The position numbers and the translations under genes are program-made. From Owenia fusiformis (Eukaryota > Annelida > Polychaeta > Sabellida > Oweniidae): a stretch of 64,000 nucleotides of DNA. A model generated the notes under the pieces. It ran no database searches. It worked only from the letters and a program-made list of their open reading frames with translations, and had not been told where the DNA came from. Shown one piece after another: positions 10,001 to 25,000 of the stretch. The DNA is taken from NCBI GenBank assembly GCA_903813345.2, contig CAIIXF020000008.1, forward strand, positions 18,772,822-18,836,821, written 5' to 3'. How positions within the stretch are numbered: position 1 is the stretch's first letter; every line of letters starts with the position of its first letter.

Positions 10001-13000
10001 ATGATTTTAAGTTGCAAACATGATATTGTTTAGATGTAGCAATGATTATCATCTTATATCTAAATCTGCCACATATGATATATGGAGAATAGGGATGACA
10101 TTTCTGGCACAATAAACCCTATTGGCCAAAATGGAAGGATGTTAGGTCAATATAATTGTCTTAATAAAGTGCCCATACCCCATTTTTCATTGTTCAAATC
10201 ATGGGCTTTCAATTATATTTTTTATAAAAAAATGTGTGTTATCAAGCAGGATTATTAATTTAAACTTCAAATGGATTATAATCATTGAATTGATGGATGA
10301 AGTAGTTACAATGCTTCTTTTAACCAATCTCATGTTATATTGGCTAATACTAAGCTACCCCTACCCCATTTTCCAAAATATAAATTTTCAACGTAATTGG
10401 CAATTTAAGTCAAGTAGCACTTAAGATTAGAGTTATATCATGTATGGAGTATTAAGACATGCAATGTATTTGATTGACTAGATTAAGCCAGCCTGGAATT
10501 GACCAAAAACCTCTAGACATGAAAAATTGATATGTGACAGGTTCTGAATCAGGCTCAAAAGTGCTGAGTCGGCACATTATATCATTTCAAGTCAGAGTTT
10601 CAATTTACAAGAAACTTTAAGTATAAGAAGAAAAAATATCCACACCTCTATTTTTAGTTATTGCGTATTATATCCATCATGATAAACCATGACATCTCAA
10701 ACCTTCTCAGCCCTAAGGTGAAACAGAAAGAGGCTATGAGGATTACATAGCAATACAACACAATTGATGTTTGGAAAACATCCGCAAACTCTTGGCGCAT
10801 ACTGTACATGATATACTTGGTATGCAGTTCATTTCCCATCTTACTGACCGTTTTATACATATATAGCACTCTAATCTGATTGTAAAATTTCCAGGTTATG
10901 GATGGAATAAGTGGGGATATAGGGGCAAAATATAAGTCTTCTGCTAAAAGGAAACATTTGTTACTAGCTTATTCATCGAAAGAGGGGGAAAAGCCCCAGG
11001 GTTCAAAGATGACCACTTCTATAATGTAAAACTGCATTGAGATGACCTATCGTCCTGATTTGTTCAAATCGACAAACATTAATATTATTATTGAATAATA
11101 TTATTACTTGTTATGTTCCAATACTTCACCAATTAATTATCTTACTTATACATAACCTTAAACCTTTTAGCACACAATATACGCTCTGCGTCAAATTGTA
11201 ATAATATGTTTTGTAAATAATTTGAATGGAACAATAAACAATAAAACAATATAATTTCTGGCGTGTTAACCAATATCATAGCTTGTTATTTCACATCATG
11301 GTGAAGAAAGATGTAAGGAATATGCTTAAATTGATTAAAACATCAACTGGTGAGAATTTGCGCAAACAAAGGTGGTACACAAGAGACATAATATGTCTGT
11401 TATTGCTAAAGCTCCGGGGGTTTCCCTCCTCTTTCCCTCCTCGGGATTCCCTCCTCGGGTTTCTCTCCTCTCTTCATCGGCAATGCCATTAATGTACAGG
11501 ATAACACAAAAAATACCACCAACTAATTTTGAAATAACTTTCTGAATAATCAAGGAATCTATGGGCTTTTTGTATAGATAAAGTGTTCAATGGAAAAATG
11601 ATTTAGAATTATCATGTTTTCAGTCCTGGTATGCTCTCAGTGAAATCATCAAAAATGTTCAAAAATACAATTTACTTAAAGGAAGAGGTGCGTTTTGGGC
11701 AAATACCCCTATGGTCAAAATGAATCATTCTTAGTGTAGCATGAAGAATAGAATGTCATAAAATTCTTTGAAAAGTATTAAAGTGCTTTGGCACACATTG
11801 GCTGAGATAGGCTGTATTGACTTACATGGGGCTGTGCATCATTGACTTAAAGGCTCAATAAAGAACATAGAAGAAATTTGGGAATCATTTTACCTTTCCC
11901 GAGCTATTAGTGCAACGTTTGGGCTAATGTCTTCTTGGCCATACCTATTTTCTTAAAATGTATGCACTTGTCGATGAATACCACCATGTAGACTTGCAAA
12001 TAGACTTCTAAATAAGCAATTGAAAGGTTGGACGTCCCGCATTTTGTTTTTTTGAAACATTTCTGAATGTCCACCATTTAAAATTCTAACTGCAGCTGAG
12101 ATTAGGTAAGACCGCATATAAGCATGTTTACAGTATAACCGCGGTTGTCTGATATAACCCTATACATGTACAGGATATGACTGCCGTTGACGGTCTATTA
12201 CCGGCGACTCTTGCAGTTAGCCTGGTCCACTGACGAAGAAAAATCAAAAAAATCGAAGACTAAAACAACTCAAATCTGCCCATATCAAGATCTTCTTGAC
12301 ACACGCATGGTATATAGGAAACAGAATGTTGGATAGAACCTGCGGTGAAAACGGGGCTGGAATCCAATGACAATATGACCGGGAAAATCATTAAAAGGTA
12401 CGTGAGGATTTTTCTGTCGATGTCGGGAGCAGATTCCCGGGGATTTAGGATGCCAGTGATTGTGAATATCGGCAGAAATTAGGTATGTTCGGGGGTTTTC
12501 TTTGTAGCTAATGAAAATAGGTGTTAGCCTTGATGAAATATCCAGAATTTGATATATTTTGACACCGGGACCATGATCGTTGGATACGTCTCTGCACTAT
12601 TTATTCAGCCTTCAACATGAGGATATCAGCAGATCCCAATAGAGGGCATTGGTTTCCATTGGTCATAGTGTATTTTTGGTATTTTTGTTATAATAATAAT
12701 TTCACAATATGACACAAATAGTTTATCTCATCAAATGTGCAAATATGAAGGTTGCAATCGATTCAGGTCATACTTAAAATTAAAAGATTGTACATTTTTT
12801 CATCATTTTTTCCTTACAAAATGGCTATAGAAAAAAGCTCCAAAAACAACTTTTACACTTATCAAAAATCATACAAACGTTGTAAAACCATCAACAAAAC
12901 CAAATGCAAAACCAAAGAATATACCATTATATTTCATTATGTAGTAACATATTTGGATAAGATGTAGGGATGGGTAGGATGCAAATGGATTTTGACAGAC

Positions 13001-16000
13001 ACAAAAATACTTGGTTTGGAATATATGCCTCTACACTTCATGATTGAATTATGACCCTAATAAGTGGCCTATGCATCAAAACAGTGCTGAATATAGGTCA
13101 ACAAGATACTAGTGTACATATAAATGTGATAATTAAAGCAGAATACTCATTTTGAAAAATCAGATGAATTATTTTTTTCTCATGGGGAGATCCCAATGGA
13201 GAGTGCATATGGTCCTTTCTGGATTGCTTTCACTTCTTTACACATATATTATCAATAGTATGACATATTAACCCATTTTTCTTAAATCTTCTGTTAAATT
13301 TGATAAACTGACTCGCTTATTGGGTGAATTTTAAGGAAAACAGATTTTTAATTCTAACAGTTTTGAGTGATTTTATGTCAGAGCACACCTACACGGCAAA
13401 TTGGAATATTTCCAAGTTGTTGATGCTATGCAAGCATAAAAATGTTTTTCTATTGAACACTCTGTCGACACCTGACATATATGAAGATTCATTAATTGTT
13501 GAAAAAGTTATTCCAAAATTAGTGAGTGACATGTTTTGTGTCACCCTGTATAAAAAGAACAAAATGGGTCATAAGATAGATCCATGCGGAACTCCTGCAG
13601 TTGACAGGTGAATTTCATAATAATTATTAAACCTACACAAATTCCCAATGTAGTTTATGGTATGACATGCCGTAACGGTAAGGTACAACACAAAGAATGT
13701 GAATTTGCGCTAAACAGTATCTCAGGTAAATGTACCCGTGCGTTTATACCCTATACTACATTTGGAATTTATTTAGGTTTAATTATGAAATCTACTGTCT
13801 GTTCACTGGATGTTGTTACAGACATTCACATCTAAAATATCTAGAAACTAGACCAAATCTTTCTGAAACGATGAAAACATCAGTTTGCTCAAATTCCATA
13901 ATCCTCGTGATGTACCTTACCCTGTGCGTACAACTGTCACGCTTAATCTTATTAAAAAGTCTCAAAAGTTCATAAGCTAGTGGGATGGCTTCGATCTTGC
14001 TTAAGCATTTTATTATCCCATCAAAACGAGGATACAGGAAAACTGTCAGAACGTCCTGTCCCACTGTCCATGTGTTTGGGCGATAACTCAAATACTGGTT
14101 GACAAATTTGATTCAAATTTTACAGGCTTATGCCTTTCGAGCAAAGGACAATTTAGCTTAGAAAGAATTTTTAAAATGGCCACTCAGTTGATGGATTTAG
14201 TCCAAAGAGTATATGTTGATACCTATATATGTTGATAAAGAAGAGATTTTCAAGAGGGTCAATAAATTTCAAAATGGCTGCCATTTTTTATAACGAAAAC
14301 ATTTTCAAGATTTTAGCTAAATTGCAAGATGGCCACCATTCTTTGTAAAATAATGTTATCGTTCATAACCCAAATACCAGTTGGTTTGGTTAAAATTGTA
14401 TGCGCGATATGCTGATACCTAGAGACAACAGAGCACTGCTCGAGAAGACATTTTTCAAGAGGCCATTGAATTTCAAAATGGCTGTCATTTTCAGACAACG
14501 GAGCACTGCTCCAGAATACATTTTTCAAGAGGCCATTGAATTTCAAAATGGCTGCCATTTTCAGAAAAACATAATCTTCAAATACCAGCGGACTGATTTG
14601 ACTCAAAGCTGATTCCTAGGGAAAGAGGAGTTCTGTTCAAGCAATTTTTTTCAAGATGGGGGCTATTTATCAAAACATCTTTTGTTCGGTGGGATTTACT
14701 ACTCTGTGGAGTGGCTGTTTTCTAGTTACTAAAATAGAATCAGGACCAGCTTTTTCAGTCTTTAGTGCCAATAAAATGTTAAAATCTTCAGTATTTTCAG
14801 TTGAAAGAAGATCCAAGATGGTATCAATTCTACGACCCATTTAAATATGGTATAATATTGGTTATTTCCATTCTGGTCATTATTTACTCAAAATTGTATT
14901 TCCATTTTCCATATGGATTTATTAAAAAGGGTTTTCATCAAACACTAAATGTCATTACTGTCAGTACTGCGTCAACCCCCAAAGACTTTCTCGGGGGACA
15001 GATTTTTTAGACCCAGTGCCCAAAATTCCCGGGATTTTGCGGGGCATCCACCTGAATTTGTCAAATTTCGCGGGACATTTATGGGATTTGCGTGATTGCG
15101 CTAATAGGCCAAATTTTGATCGAAGGTCCATGTGCAGTATGCCAAGTGATTTTAGGCAGTCATATCTTTCACCATGAGCATTTTCTGGGTTTAAATACAG
15201 TGGTTTTTATTAAAATAATATGTTTTCTTTAAAGCGAAGTCCCCATGATAGTAAAATACCAATCCAACTCTCCGAAAAATTATGGATTAGGACCCCAGTT
15301 TGTCACTTTTTTAAAAATGTAAGGCTTATTTTCTAAAAAGAGGATCTGTTTTTCTCAATTTACACGTATCAAAAGTTTCTTCTCCACTATATTAATAACT
15401 TCTGAAAAGGGCATGGGTATTGAAATGCGATAAAGTTAAAAACCACATTTCCCATGTTATTCTTCCTTATATTAGGGAAAAATTATGCTATCCATTGTTT
15501 TCAGCATGATATTGGTCATCGAAGATTGATATCTTCAAAACTAGACGTTCAATACCATTCTACTTTTGAAGATGTTTTAGATCCCTTGTTGAATAATGTT
15601 TTCATGCAATAAAAATAAGAAAAAGAAGATCCTCTTTTGAGCAAATAAGTTCAACATTTTGAAAATTTTGAACAGATTTTTTAGACAAAGTACACTAAAT
15701 TCGCGGGATGTTGGGGGGACATTCAAGGGATTTGCTCGATTGGGACTTAATGTAAAAGTACTCAAACCAACTTTCAGATACTGATGATTAATCAAATATA
15801 ATGCACTTAACTTAAACACTGTAATAATATAATAACAATATAATAATGTATAGTAAACGTCAACAAAATCTCACACAATATGCATAGGAATATTATTACG
15901 TAGTTTCCGTTATATCTTCACACATCGTTTACTTTAACATAAACTTCAGGAAAAATGAAAGCACTGAGGAAGAGTAAGTAACGCATACAGGTTTTAATAA

Positions 16001-19000
16001 TAAATTAGTGTTTACCAAATTCAGTGTAATGCGTACAACTTTTGTAATACTTTATTAGGAGGTCAACGCCGACATTGCGGGACTTTGTGGGACATTGCGG
16101 GACACGCGAATTAGCCTAATTTTGATCAAATTCGTGAAATAATCCCGCCATTTGCGGGACACTTGACAGCTCTAAAATGATGTTGGATTTAGAGGTTATG
16201 TCACTATCGTGGCATATATGCCCGAGTGATATATGGCCCGACCTTGGGAGGGACATTGATCTCTGAGAACTGAGGGCATATGTGCCACGATAGTGACATA
16301 AACGATTTATAACATACCTATGATGATGTAGACTGGTCAGAGAGTACCGTTTTCTTATAGAATTGACAAACAAATGGTTTGAAAATGATTGAAATGAGTT
16401 TAGAAAAATTGCTCGCGCAGTTTTATCTTCGATTGATTGGTTATGACGTCAGCGCCTTGACCAATCAGAAAGTTAGCGGGCGCGGGCTTTTCAAAACTTA
16501 TATTGGCCCGCTGTCTTGTGTACACTCTGCACTATACATCATCATATGTACTGTATGTTATAATGCTTTGTATTTACCATTCTTCTTGCATTATATGGTG
16601 CAAAATTAAAATATTGGCTCTCTTTGAAATTGTGCTATTGAATAGTTTCCAATATAAGGTTTACACTTAGAGATTGCTTTTCTTTCTGGGCTTCTTTAAG
16701 GTTTTTAGTAATTTCCCTAATTTGATGTTTATACTTAGATATTTAGCATTACAGGATTATATTCCATTTGAAGGTTGAATAATAATCATGCTTGATAAAA
16801 CGCATTATTTGTTATAAAAATGTTATTTTGTGGGAAATTTGTGCAATGAAAATGGGGTATGGGAACTTTATTAAGACAATTATATTGACCTAACATCCTT
16901 CCATTTTGGCCAATAGGGTTTATTGTGCCAGCAATTTCATCCTTATTCTCCATATATCATATGTGGCAAATTTAGATATAATATGATAATCATTGCTACA
17001 TCTAAACAATATCATGTTTGCAACTTAAAATCATGAAAAAGTTGAAAAATACTCCAAAATAGCGAAAAAATGGGAAAAGTAAAAAGCACGTAAAATCTTG
17101 AATTCTCAAAATCCCAGTTATTTTATTGCAGATTATGAAGGCCCTAATGCTCCTCTTTCCAACAGTAATACTCACTGTACATGGGACATCTGGCTTTTCT
17201 GGCAAATTGGATCCAAACATGGTTGCCATTTCGTCTCTATATTGACCCTCATGTTTACAACTAAAATCACGAAAACCTTGAAGAAATGGCCGAAAACATC
17301 GAAAAAAAAGTTAAAAGTAAAATGCTTGTAAAATCTTGAAAACCCAAAATCCCAGTTATTTTATTGCAGATTATGAAAGCTCTAATGCTCCTCTTTCCAA
17401 CAGTAATACCCACTCTACATGGGACATCTGGCTTATTAAACAAACTGGGTCCAAAGATTGCTGCCATTTCGTCTCTTAATTGACCCATGTTCCAGAAAAG
17501 GCTCCGTAACCATGGCAACCATTGTGACGTCATGATAAACAATACATATGAACTCTTCAACATGTCCCATATACAAATCAAATGGTTATTAACTGGTTTT
17601 GGATTATCTTCTTGGCATATCATAAGCTTGAAATATGTCTTTTTTCACTGATTTTGGTGCATTTTCTAGGTTGTAAAAAGACAACAAACATGGGTTGCTT
17701 AGCAACGGTGTCACACACTAACCAATCATCTGTGAGAAAAATGAATAACATATTTTGGCTTCCCAATGGTCATACTTTCATATAGGAATAAAATTTTTGA
17801 AATATAAAATTTGACATGTGCCACCCTCCAATGGTGTCCTGCCCCCTTTTTACAAATAGTGCCTCTTAAGTATTTTCGTTAATACATTGGATAGATCATG
17901 CATTTAGTATGGGAGCAAAGGTCATTCCGTTTCCTTTTTAGAGGCGAGCTAAGCGACATATGTTTTCATGAACTATACGTGATACTTACCAAGAAAAATG
18001 ATGTTGGCAATTCTGAATCCGCGACGGGGTTGCTATGGTAACCAAGTAAATATGCCACGCCCACTTTTAGGGTCTCTTTTCAGTGTATGGCCCCTATCTC
18101 TGCCATTATTGCTCAGATTTAGATGAAATTCACACCAAATGGAAGGTAATGGATAATGCAATCAAGAAATATTGAGTTGGCAATTCTGAATCCGAAATGG
18201 CGTTGCTATGGTAACAAAGTAAATATGCCACACTCACTTTTCGGAGCTATTTTCAGTGTTTGGCCCCTAACTTTGTCATTATTGCTCAGATTTAGATGAA
18301 ATTTGCACCAAATTAAAGGTAATAGATAGAGCAATCAAACAATTTTTAAAATATGCAAATATGGTGATTTGCCTTTCAACTATGACGTCATAACTGTTTG
18401 TTCTTGCATATTTTATTTTAATCATAATGTATAAATCTGGGAAATCATTGTCTTTAAAATGGTCAGTATCATGCTTTTAATTAGTTTAGTTTATTTCTTT
18501 TAGTTCACTTTATTGGTTTATTTCATTCATACATGTATGATCATAAAAATTGAATAAATATAATGAAAGTGTCCAATTCACACTGTTGCTTTGGTGACAG
18601 CATGTAACAAAACTATCTGCTGTAAACTAGAATTCTTTAGGAAATGTTACATTTTGACCAGTTGACTGACATGTATTTTTAAAATTTGGTGACAGAAAAT
18701 AATCTAATAACCATAGTTATCAAATTTTGATTGTGTTATATTATGATGTCATAATAGCAATTATTAATAAGGGGCGCAGCCAGCTTTCGGTCAGAAGGGG
18801 GCCTGCGATCGTGGCACAGGCAACCCAAAAGTATTTATAAGATAGGTTTTGAATATTAGAAAGATTGATGCAACTTCCTTCAAAATTTAGCAAAAAGCTT
18901 CAAGTTGAAAGTCTTCTTTTATCTAATGGTTCTATTTTTATTGGTTATTAGGGGGTGAGTGAACCCAGCGCACCCCCATTCCTCTAAGCACTCCCTATGT

Positions 19001-22000
19001 TAATCAAATATGATGTTGCTATGGTAACCATTAGGTGAATATGCTAGGTGAATCAGACAATACATGAATAATGTAGATTGGCTGACTGACATACTAAGTA
19101 CCTGTTATGGTATCATAGCTCCTTTTTGTGATTATTTTTTGAAATAAAGCAAAATTGCTCAAAATGATTCCACTGTAATAGACATTGGTACTAACTATTC
19201 CATTAATCCCCTAAAAACACTTGACAAACATTTTACAAAACACGAAATGTAATAATAAATTTCACAAATCCCTGGGATTTAATTGACAATTTCGCTAAGA
19301 TTAATTTTTGTGATTTTACCAAGCACGAAACTGAATAGCAGGCGAAAAATACCAGGAGTACAGTACCTGTTATGGTATCATAGCTGCTTTTTGTGATTAT
19401 CTCTTGAAATAAGGTAAAATTGCTCAAAATGGTTCCAAATTGGAACCTTGTCCTTTGACATTCACCATAAAATGAGGCCAAAGCTAAAAACTATGATTGA
19501 TTCCATTTCTTTACAAGTATGAAGTATGGAAGCCCCTGATTTCAGATATGCTGTTGGTTTTGAAATCCGACATCCAACCATTCGGTTCAAAATTGGTACA
19601 GTTATGTCTACATGACCTAAAAGATGAAATAGGCTAAAGTATTGACCTATACCATAAAATTATTTTTTATGTAAATTGACATTGAACATATTTTTCGGAT
19701 TTCAAAACCATTAGCAGCTATTAATGCGACAATGGGTATGCCAGTCAGTCAATTGACATAATCCATGCATTGTCTGAATCTTTAGCTTCAGTTTGGTGAA
19801 TATTTCATATACACTCAAGCTGTAATCATGACAAAGATAGAAGCAAAACTTTGGAAAAGCCCTGAACAGCGGGGATGGCATATTCACCTAGTTACCATAG
19901 CAACATCATGTTGGATTAACAGGCATTGCCAGGGAATGCGATGGGTGCGCCCCTATGAACAAAAAAATATAACCATTAAATAGAAGAAGAGCTTTAAAAT
20001 CATTTTGACTTGAAGATTCTAGCTCAGTTTTGAGCATCAGTTGCATCAATTTTTGTAAAATTCAAAACAAATCTTAAAAAACATTTTTGGGTTGCTTATG
20101 CTTCAATTGCAACCCCCCCCCTCTCCTAACTGAATGCTGGCTGCACCCCTGATTAATAATTGCCATTATGACATCATAATATAACACAATTTAAATTGAA
20201 TAATTTTCTATAGTTATAAGATTATTTTCTGTCATCATATTTTAAAAAGAATACATGTGTCAGTCAACTCGTCAAAATGTAAAATTTCCTAAAGAATTCT
20301 TTTTACATCATATATTTGTGCTACGTGCTGTAACCATAGCAACAGCATAAATTGGAGATTTATTCAGTTTTTATGACCATGCAAGTATGAATAAAATAAA
20401 ATTATAAACTCAACTAAAAGAAAGAAATTAATTAATAACTAGTTAGAAGCATTACTGACTATTTTAAAGACAATAATTTCACAGATTAGAACATCATGAT
20501 TAAGATAAAATATGCAAGAACAAACAGTTATGACGTCATAATCAATATGCAAATCATCCTATTTGCAAAGTTTACTAACTGTCTGATTACTCTATCTATT
20601 TCCTTTAATTTGGTGCAAATTTCATCTAAATCTGAGCCATAATGAAGAAGATAAGGGCGAAAAACTGAAAAGAGCCCCTAAAAGTGGGTGGGGCATATTC
20701 ACTTTGTTACCATAGCAACGCCATTGTTGATTCAGAATTTTCAACTTAATATCTCCTGATTGCATTATCTATTACCTTCAATTTGGTCTGAATTTCATCA
20801 AAATCTGAGCAATAATGGTGGAGATGGGGGCCAAACACTGAAAAGAGACCCTAAAAATGGGCATGGCATATTTACTTGGTTACCATAGCAACGGCATCGC
20901 AGATCAGAATTGCCCATACTATTTCTTGATCATACTTTATACATGTAAAGAAATAGAATGAAAATCAATAATAGTTTTCAGCTTTGACCTACTTTTATGG
21001 TGAATGTCAACGGACCAAAGGTACCAATTTGGAATCATCTTGAGCAATTTTACCTTATTTCAAGAAAATAATCACGAAAACAACTATGATAGTCCTAACA
21101 TAACAGGTATGCCAGTCTGTCAATCTACATTCCCCATGCATTGTCTGATTCTTTAGTTTCCATTTGATGAAATACCATAGCAAACATAGGCATAGCCAGG
21201 GTAGAACCATTAGAGAGAAGAAGAGATTTAAAATGCTTTTGACTTGAAGTTTCTAGCTCAGTTTTGAAGGAATTTAAAAAACATTTTTTGAGTTGCTTAT
21301 GCCGAGATCGCACCCCCCCCCCACCCTGATTGAAAGCTGGCTGCGCCCCTGATTGAAAGCTGGCTGCGCCCCTGATTGAAAGCTGGCTGCACCCCTGATT
21401 AATAATTGCCATTGTGACATCATAATATAACACAATTTAAATTAGATAAGTTTCTATCGTTATTAGGTTATTCTCTGCCGTCAAATTTTCGAAGGAATAC
21501 ATGTCAGTCAACTGGTCAAAATGTAACATTTCCCAAAGAATTATTTTTACAGCAGATAGTTTTGCAACATACCGTTACCATAGCAACAACTTGAATTGGA
21601 TATTTTCATAACATTTTTTCAATTTTTTATGACCATACATGTATGAATGACATAATCTCATAAACTCAACGAAAATAAAGCATTACTGACCATTTTAATG
21701 ACAATAATTTCCCAGATTTATACATCATGAATAAAATTAAATGTGCAAGAACAAATGGTTATGACGTCATAATTAATATGCAAATCACCTTATTTGCATA
21801 ATTTATAAACTGTTTGATTGCTCTTTCCATTACCTTTCATTTGGTACAAACTTCACCTAAATCTGAGCAATATTGACGAAGATAGGGACCAAACACTGAA
21901 AAGAGCCCCTAAAAGTGGGTGTGGGATATTTACTTTGTTACCATAGCAACGCCATATCGGATTCAGAATTGCCAACTTAATATTTCCTGATTGCATTATC

Positions 22001-25000
22001 CATTACCTTCCATTTGGTGTGAATTTCATCTAAATCTGAGCAATAATGACAGAGATAGGGGCCATACACTGAAAAGAGCCCCTAAAAGTGGGCGTGGCAT
22101 ATTCACTTGGTTACCATAGCAACGCCGTCGCGGATTCAGAATTGCCAACATCATTTTTCTTGATCAGTATCACGTATAGTTCATGAAAACATATGTCGCT
22201 TAGCTCGCCTCTAAAAAGGACACGGAACCTCTTATTTGGACTTTTGCTCCCACACTAATTACCTGATGTTGATAATAGAATCAGTTAGTCAATTGTAAGA
22301 CACCATTTATCCGAGAAAATCTTAGTTATGTATTAAGGCAGGGCATAACATTTCACATATCGTTTATTCATGTTTACTACATCTATGGTTCCAATGTCAT
22401 TTAAGCCTGATTTGGTGCAAATGTCAAAGCATAACATCAACTCTAAAGTAGTTTAATTCAATGAAAATTAAAAATATCAAAATCGACAATTACTGTCCGC
22501 CATCTTAGATGCGAAGGTTATGGCCGTTACCTTCACTTGGTACTGATCAGTGTCGGTCCATTACTTTTCAATTGCATAAAATGTCTCTACCCTGCGTGCA
22601 GAGTCTAGTTAAACTACACTCTGCCTAGTAGAGACCATATTACAGTTCAGTAGTCCCGCCCCCACGACGGGTACCGGTGACAGTTTGGGTAATTAAATCA
22701 CTTTTGACCTACGCGCTGACCTTTATTCCACCAATCAGCCAGTTTGAAGAAACATACGCCAAATGCGTTCTAATTAAATATGCGCGTGTCATTTGTCAAT
22801 TCCGGGCTCAACAATGACGTCAGAAGGAATGACCATATACAAGGGGCGATCCATATATTCTGATAAAAATGCTCTCAGTTTGTGATTTTTTCACATATCC
22901 CTCTCATTTTTTCAGAAAATGTAGATTATGTAATTACATATACAATGCTAAAATATTATAGCTATATCTTAAATTATCAATGAGATAAGGTTGCCATGGT
23001 AACCTGTATTAAGGGTAGGCAGGTCAATTAAATTATAACATATAAATATCATAATAACTTGTTATCTTAATTATTTTAAAGCATACGGAAATCATGCATT
23101 TTTTCAAAAAAAGTTTGCTATTGTTACTCGTTGTTTGTTGCTAAACAAATTATTATAATATGTGCTCACTATAACATCACAACAAATCACAATAGTATTG
23201 TAGGACAGAATGGGCCAATTGACATTACATGTTATGAGACACACCAAAATCAAATTGTCAGATGAGGTTAATGTGGCTGATGCATAGTGTGACATTAACA
23301 GATACATTAGGGAATACCATTAGATTTTATTTTCTTTCAAGAATAAGTAAGAGGACACTGTCAGAGACTTACATGGACTCATTTAGTGCATGGGTAAGGT
23401 GTTATTTCTACATAAAGAATCTATAGGTAGTATTGTAAAGAGGAAGGCATGGTCACTGTTGAAGATCATCCACAATCTGGTTGCAAGAAGAGCTTGTTGA
23501 CAGAGAATAACACTACGATAAATTGAGATGTTACTTATTAAAAGATAGCTATCCCACTGTGTAAATTATCAAACAAGGGTATCAGGGGTATAGAACAGAT
23601 CAATGAATAGTTGGCAATGACTGGAAGATGGGTTTGATCTGCTTAAAATAGGTACCAAGGAATGATTAAATTAACATATTTATCTAGTTTAGACATTATA
23701 ATTTAACTGACCTGCCTAACCTAAATACAGGTTACCATGGCAACCTTATTTCAAAATTAATTTAAGATATAGCTTAAATATTTTAGCATTGTATGTGTAA
23801 TTACATAACCTACATGTTCTGAAAAAATGAAAGGGATATGTGAAAAAATCACAAAATTAGAGCATTTTTATCAGAATATATGGATCGCCCCTTGTATAGA
23901 ACGTCGGTGAAATTTGGCCGACGAACACTGATTGGCGCGGTGAGTTCACAGGTTTATTTTAGTTTGAAAGAGTGAAGACGAAGCTCTCTTTTAAGAAGTG
24001 AAGTCAAACGAATGCAAAGGGTAAAATGGCTCTAACCCTGACAAATGTATTAATCAATTTTAACTCATAGCTCTTGATCAATGAAACTATTTATATTCTA
24101 GCTTCAAGTCAATGAATACGACTTTGACAAGCTAAAAAGACTAAGGACCTCTAGGACTTAAAAGTTAATTTGACCATTAATGACCTATGATAGGGAAGGG
24201 TCATGATAACACTTATATAAAATATTTAAAGTATCTAATAATGATAATGAACATACTAGAATGTTACACAATGTTAGTAGATGCTAATTAAATGTCAATT
24301 GTTGTTAGTGTAATAAGTATTTTTCATTTAATGCTGCAACAATTACACAAGTACCAAAAAGTGCCACGCCCACTTTTCCCTAAAAGCAGTTGTGTGTGAC
24401 TACATTTGATAAATATTATTAATTTATGAGATCATTATATCAAGTTTTTAGTGCTTTAGTGTGAATACATACATATTAATTCAACTTTTGACAAAGTTGC
24501 AGCCACAAAATCCAAACAGATTTGCAAATATTTCACTTTGAGAACTTAAGGACACATTTGGGACGGGGTCAAATTGAGAAGATTGTGAGATATAAATACT
24601 GTTTCCATGGTAACCATATAAGTCAGAGATTGGAAATTTCTGGCACTGACTAACCATGGCATGCCCTACCCACTATAAAACGATGAATATCTGATATGCA
24701 TAAGTATTATTTTTATTGGGTGGTATTAAAGTACCCCCAAGGTTTTGTTGGGGTAGGGGTATAAATTGGCCTGAGGGCCTTCTGCCACCCCTACATGAAG
24801 TCCAACTACCCAGAAAGTGTTTATTATAATCATACAAATTGTTTGAAATATGTTGGAATGTGTGACCTTCCATGAAAAGCGAGATCCATTTCTAGAGCAC
24901 TTCTACAGAATAGTCCGCAGTCTATTACATGCTATTATATGCAGCACCACAATACACCAGATGCGATTAGAAAAAATCTTGATCAACTTCCTTAAAAATT

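Larger units (their letters stand above)
17904..22258. mobile_element. 4.4-kb palindromic composite transposon
   Basis: Ends are inverted: TTAGTATGGGAGCAAAGG on the left and the inverse of TTAGTGTGGGAGCAAAAG on the right, followed by GAGGCGAGCTAAGCGACAT and its inverse. Inside are three related blocks: one forward (17904-19200) and two reverse (19700-20940, 20940-22258). Each has one or two sub-terminal units of about 175 bp with GTTGCTATGGTAAC, CCACGCCCACTTTT and ATTGCTCAGATTTAGATGAA. No transposase frame survives, so it would be non-autonomous. Confidence 0.7.

Noticed and set aside
9250-10033. Several frames of 67-118 codons, each with a twin at 17002-17785
   Set aside because: The twins are the mirror arms of one inverted repeat. 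Frames exist on both strands, the peptides resemble nothing known, and the internal 235-bp duplication explains the shared peptide.
13540-13620. LINE reverse-transcriptase remnant (HKIDPCGTPAVD)
   Set aside because: One short phrase only, no YADD-type motif or other RT blocks nearby; kept as a hint, not a feature.
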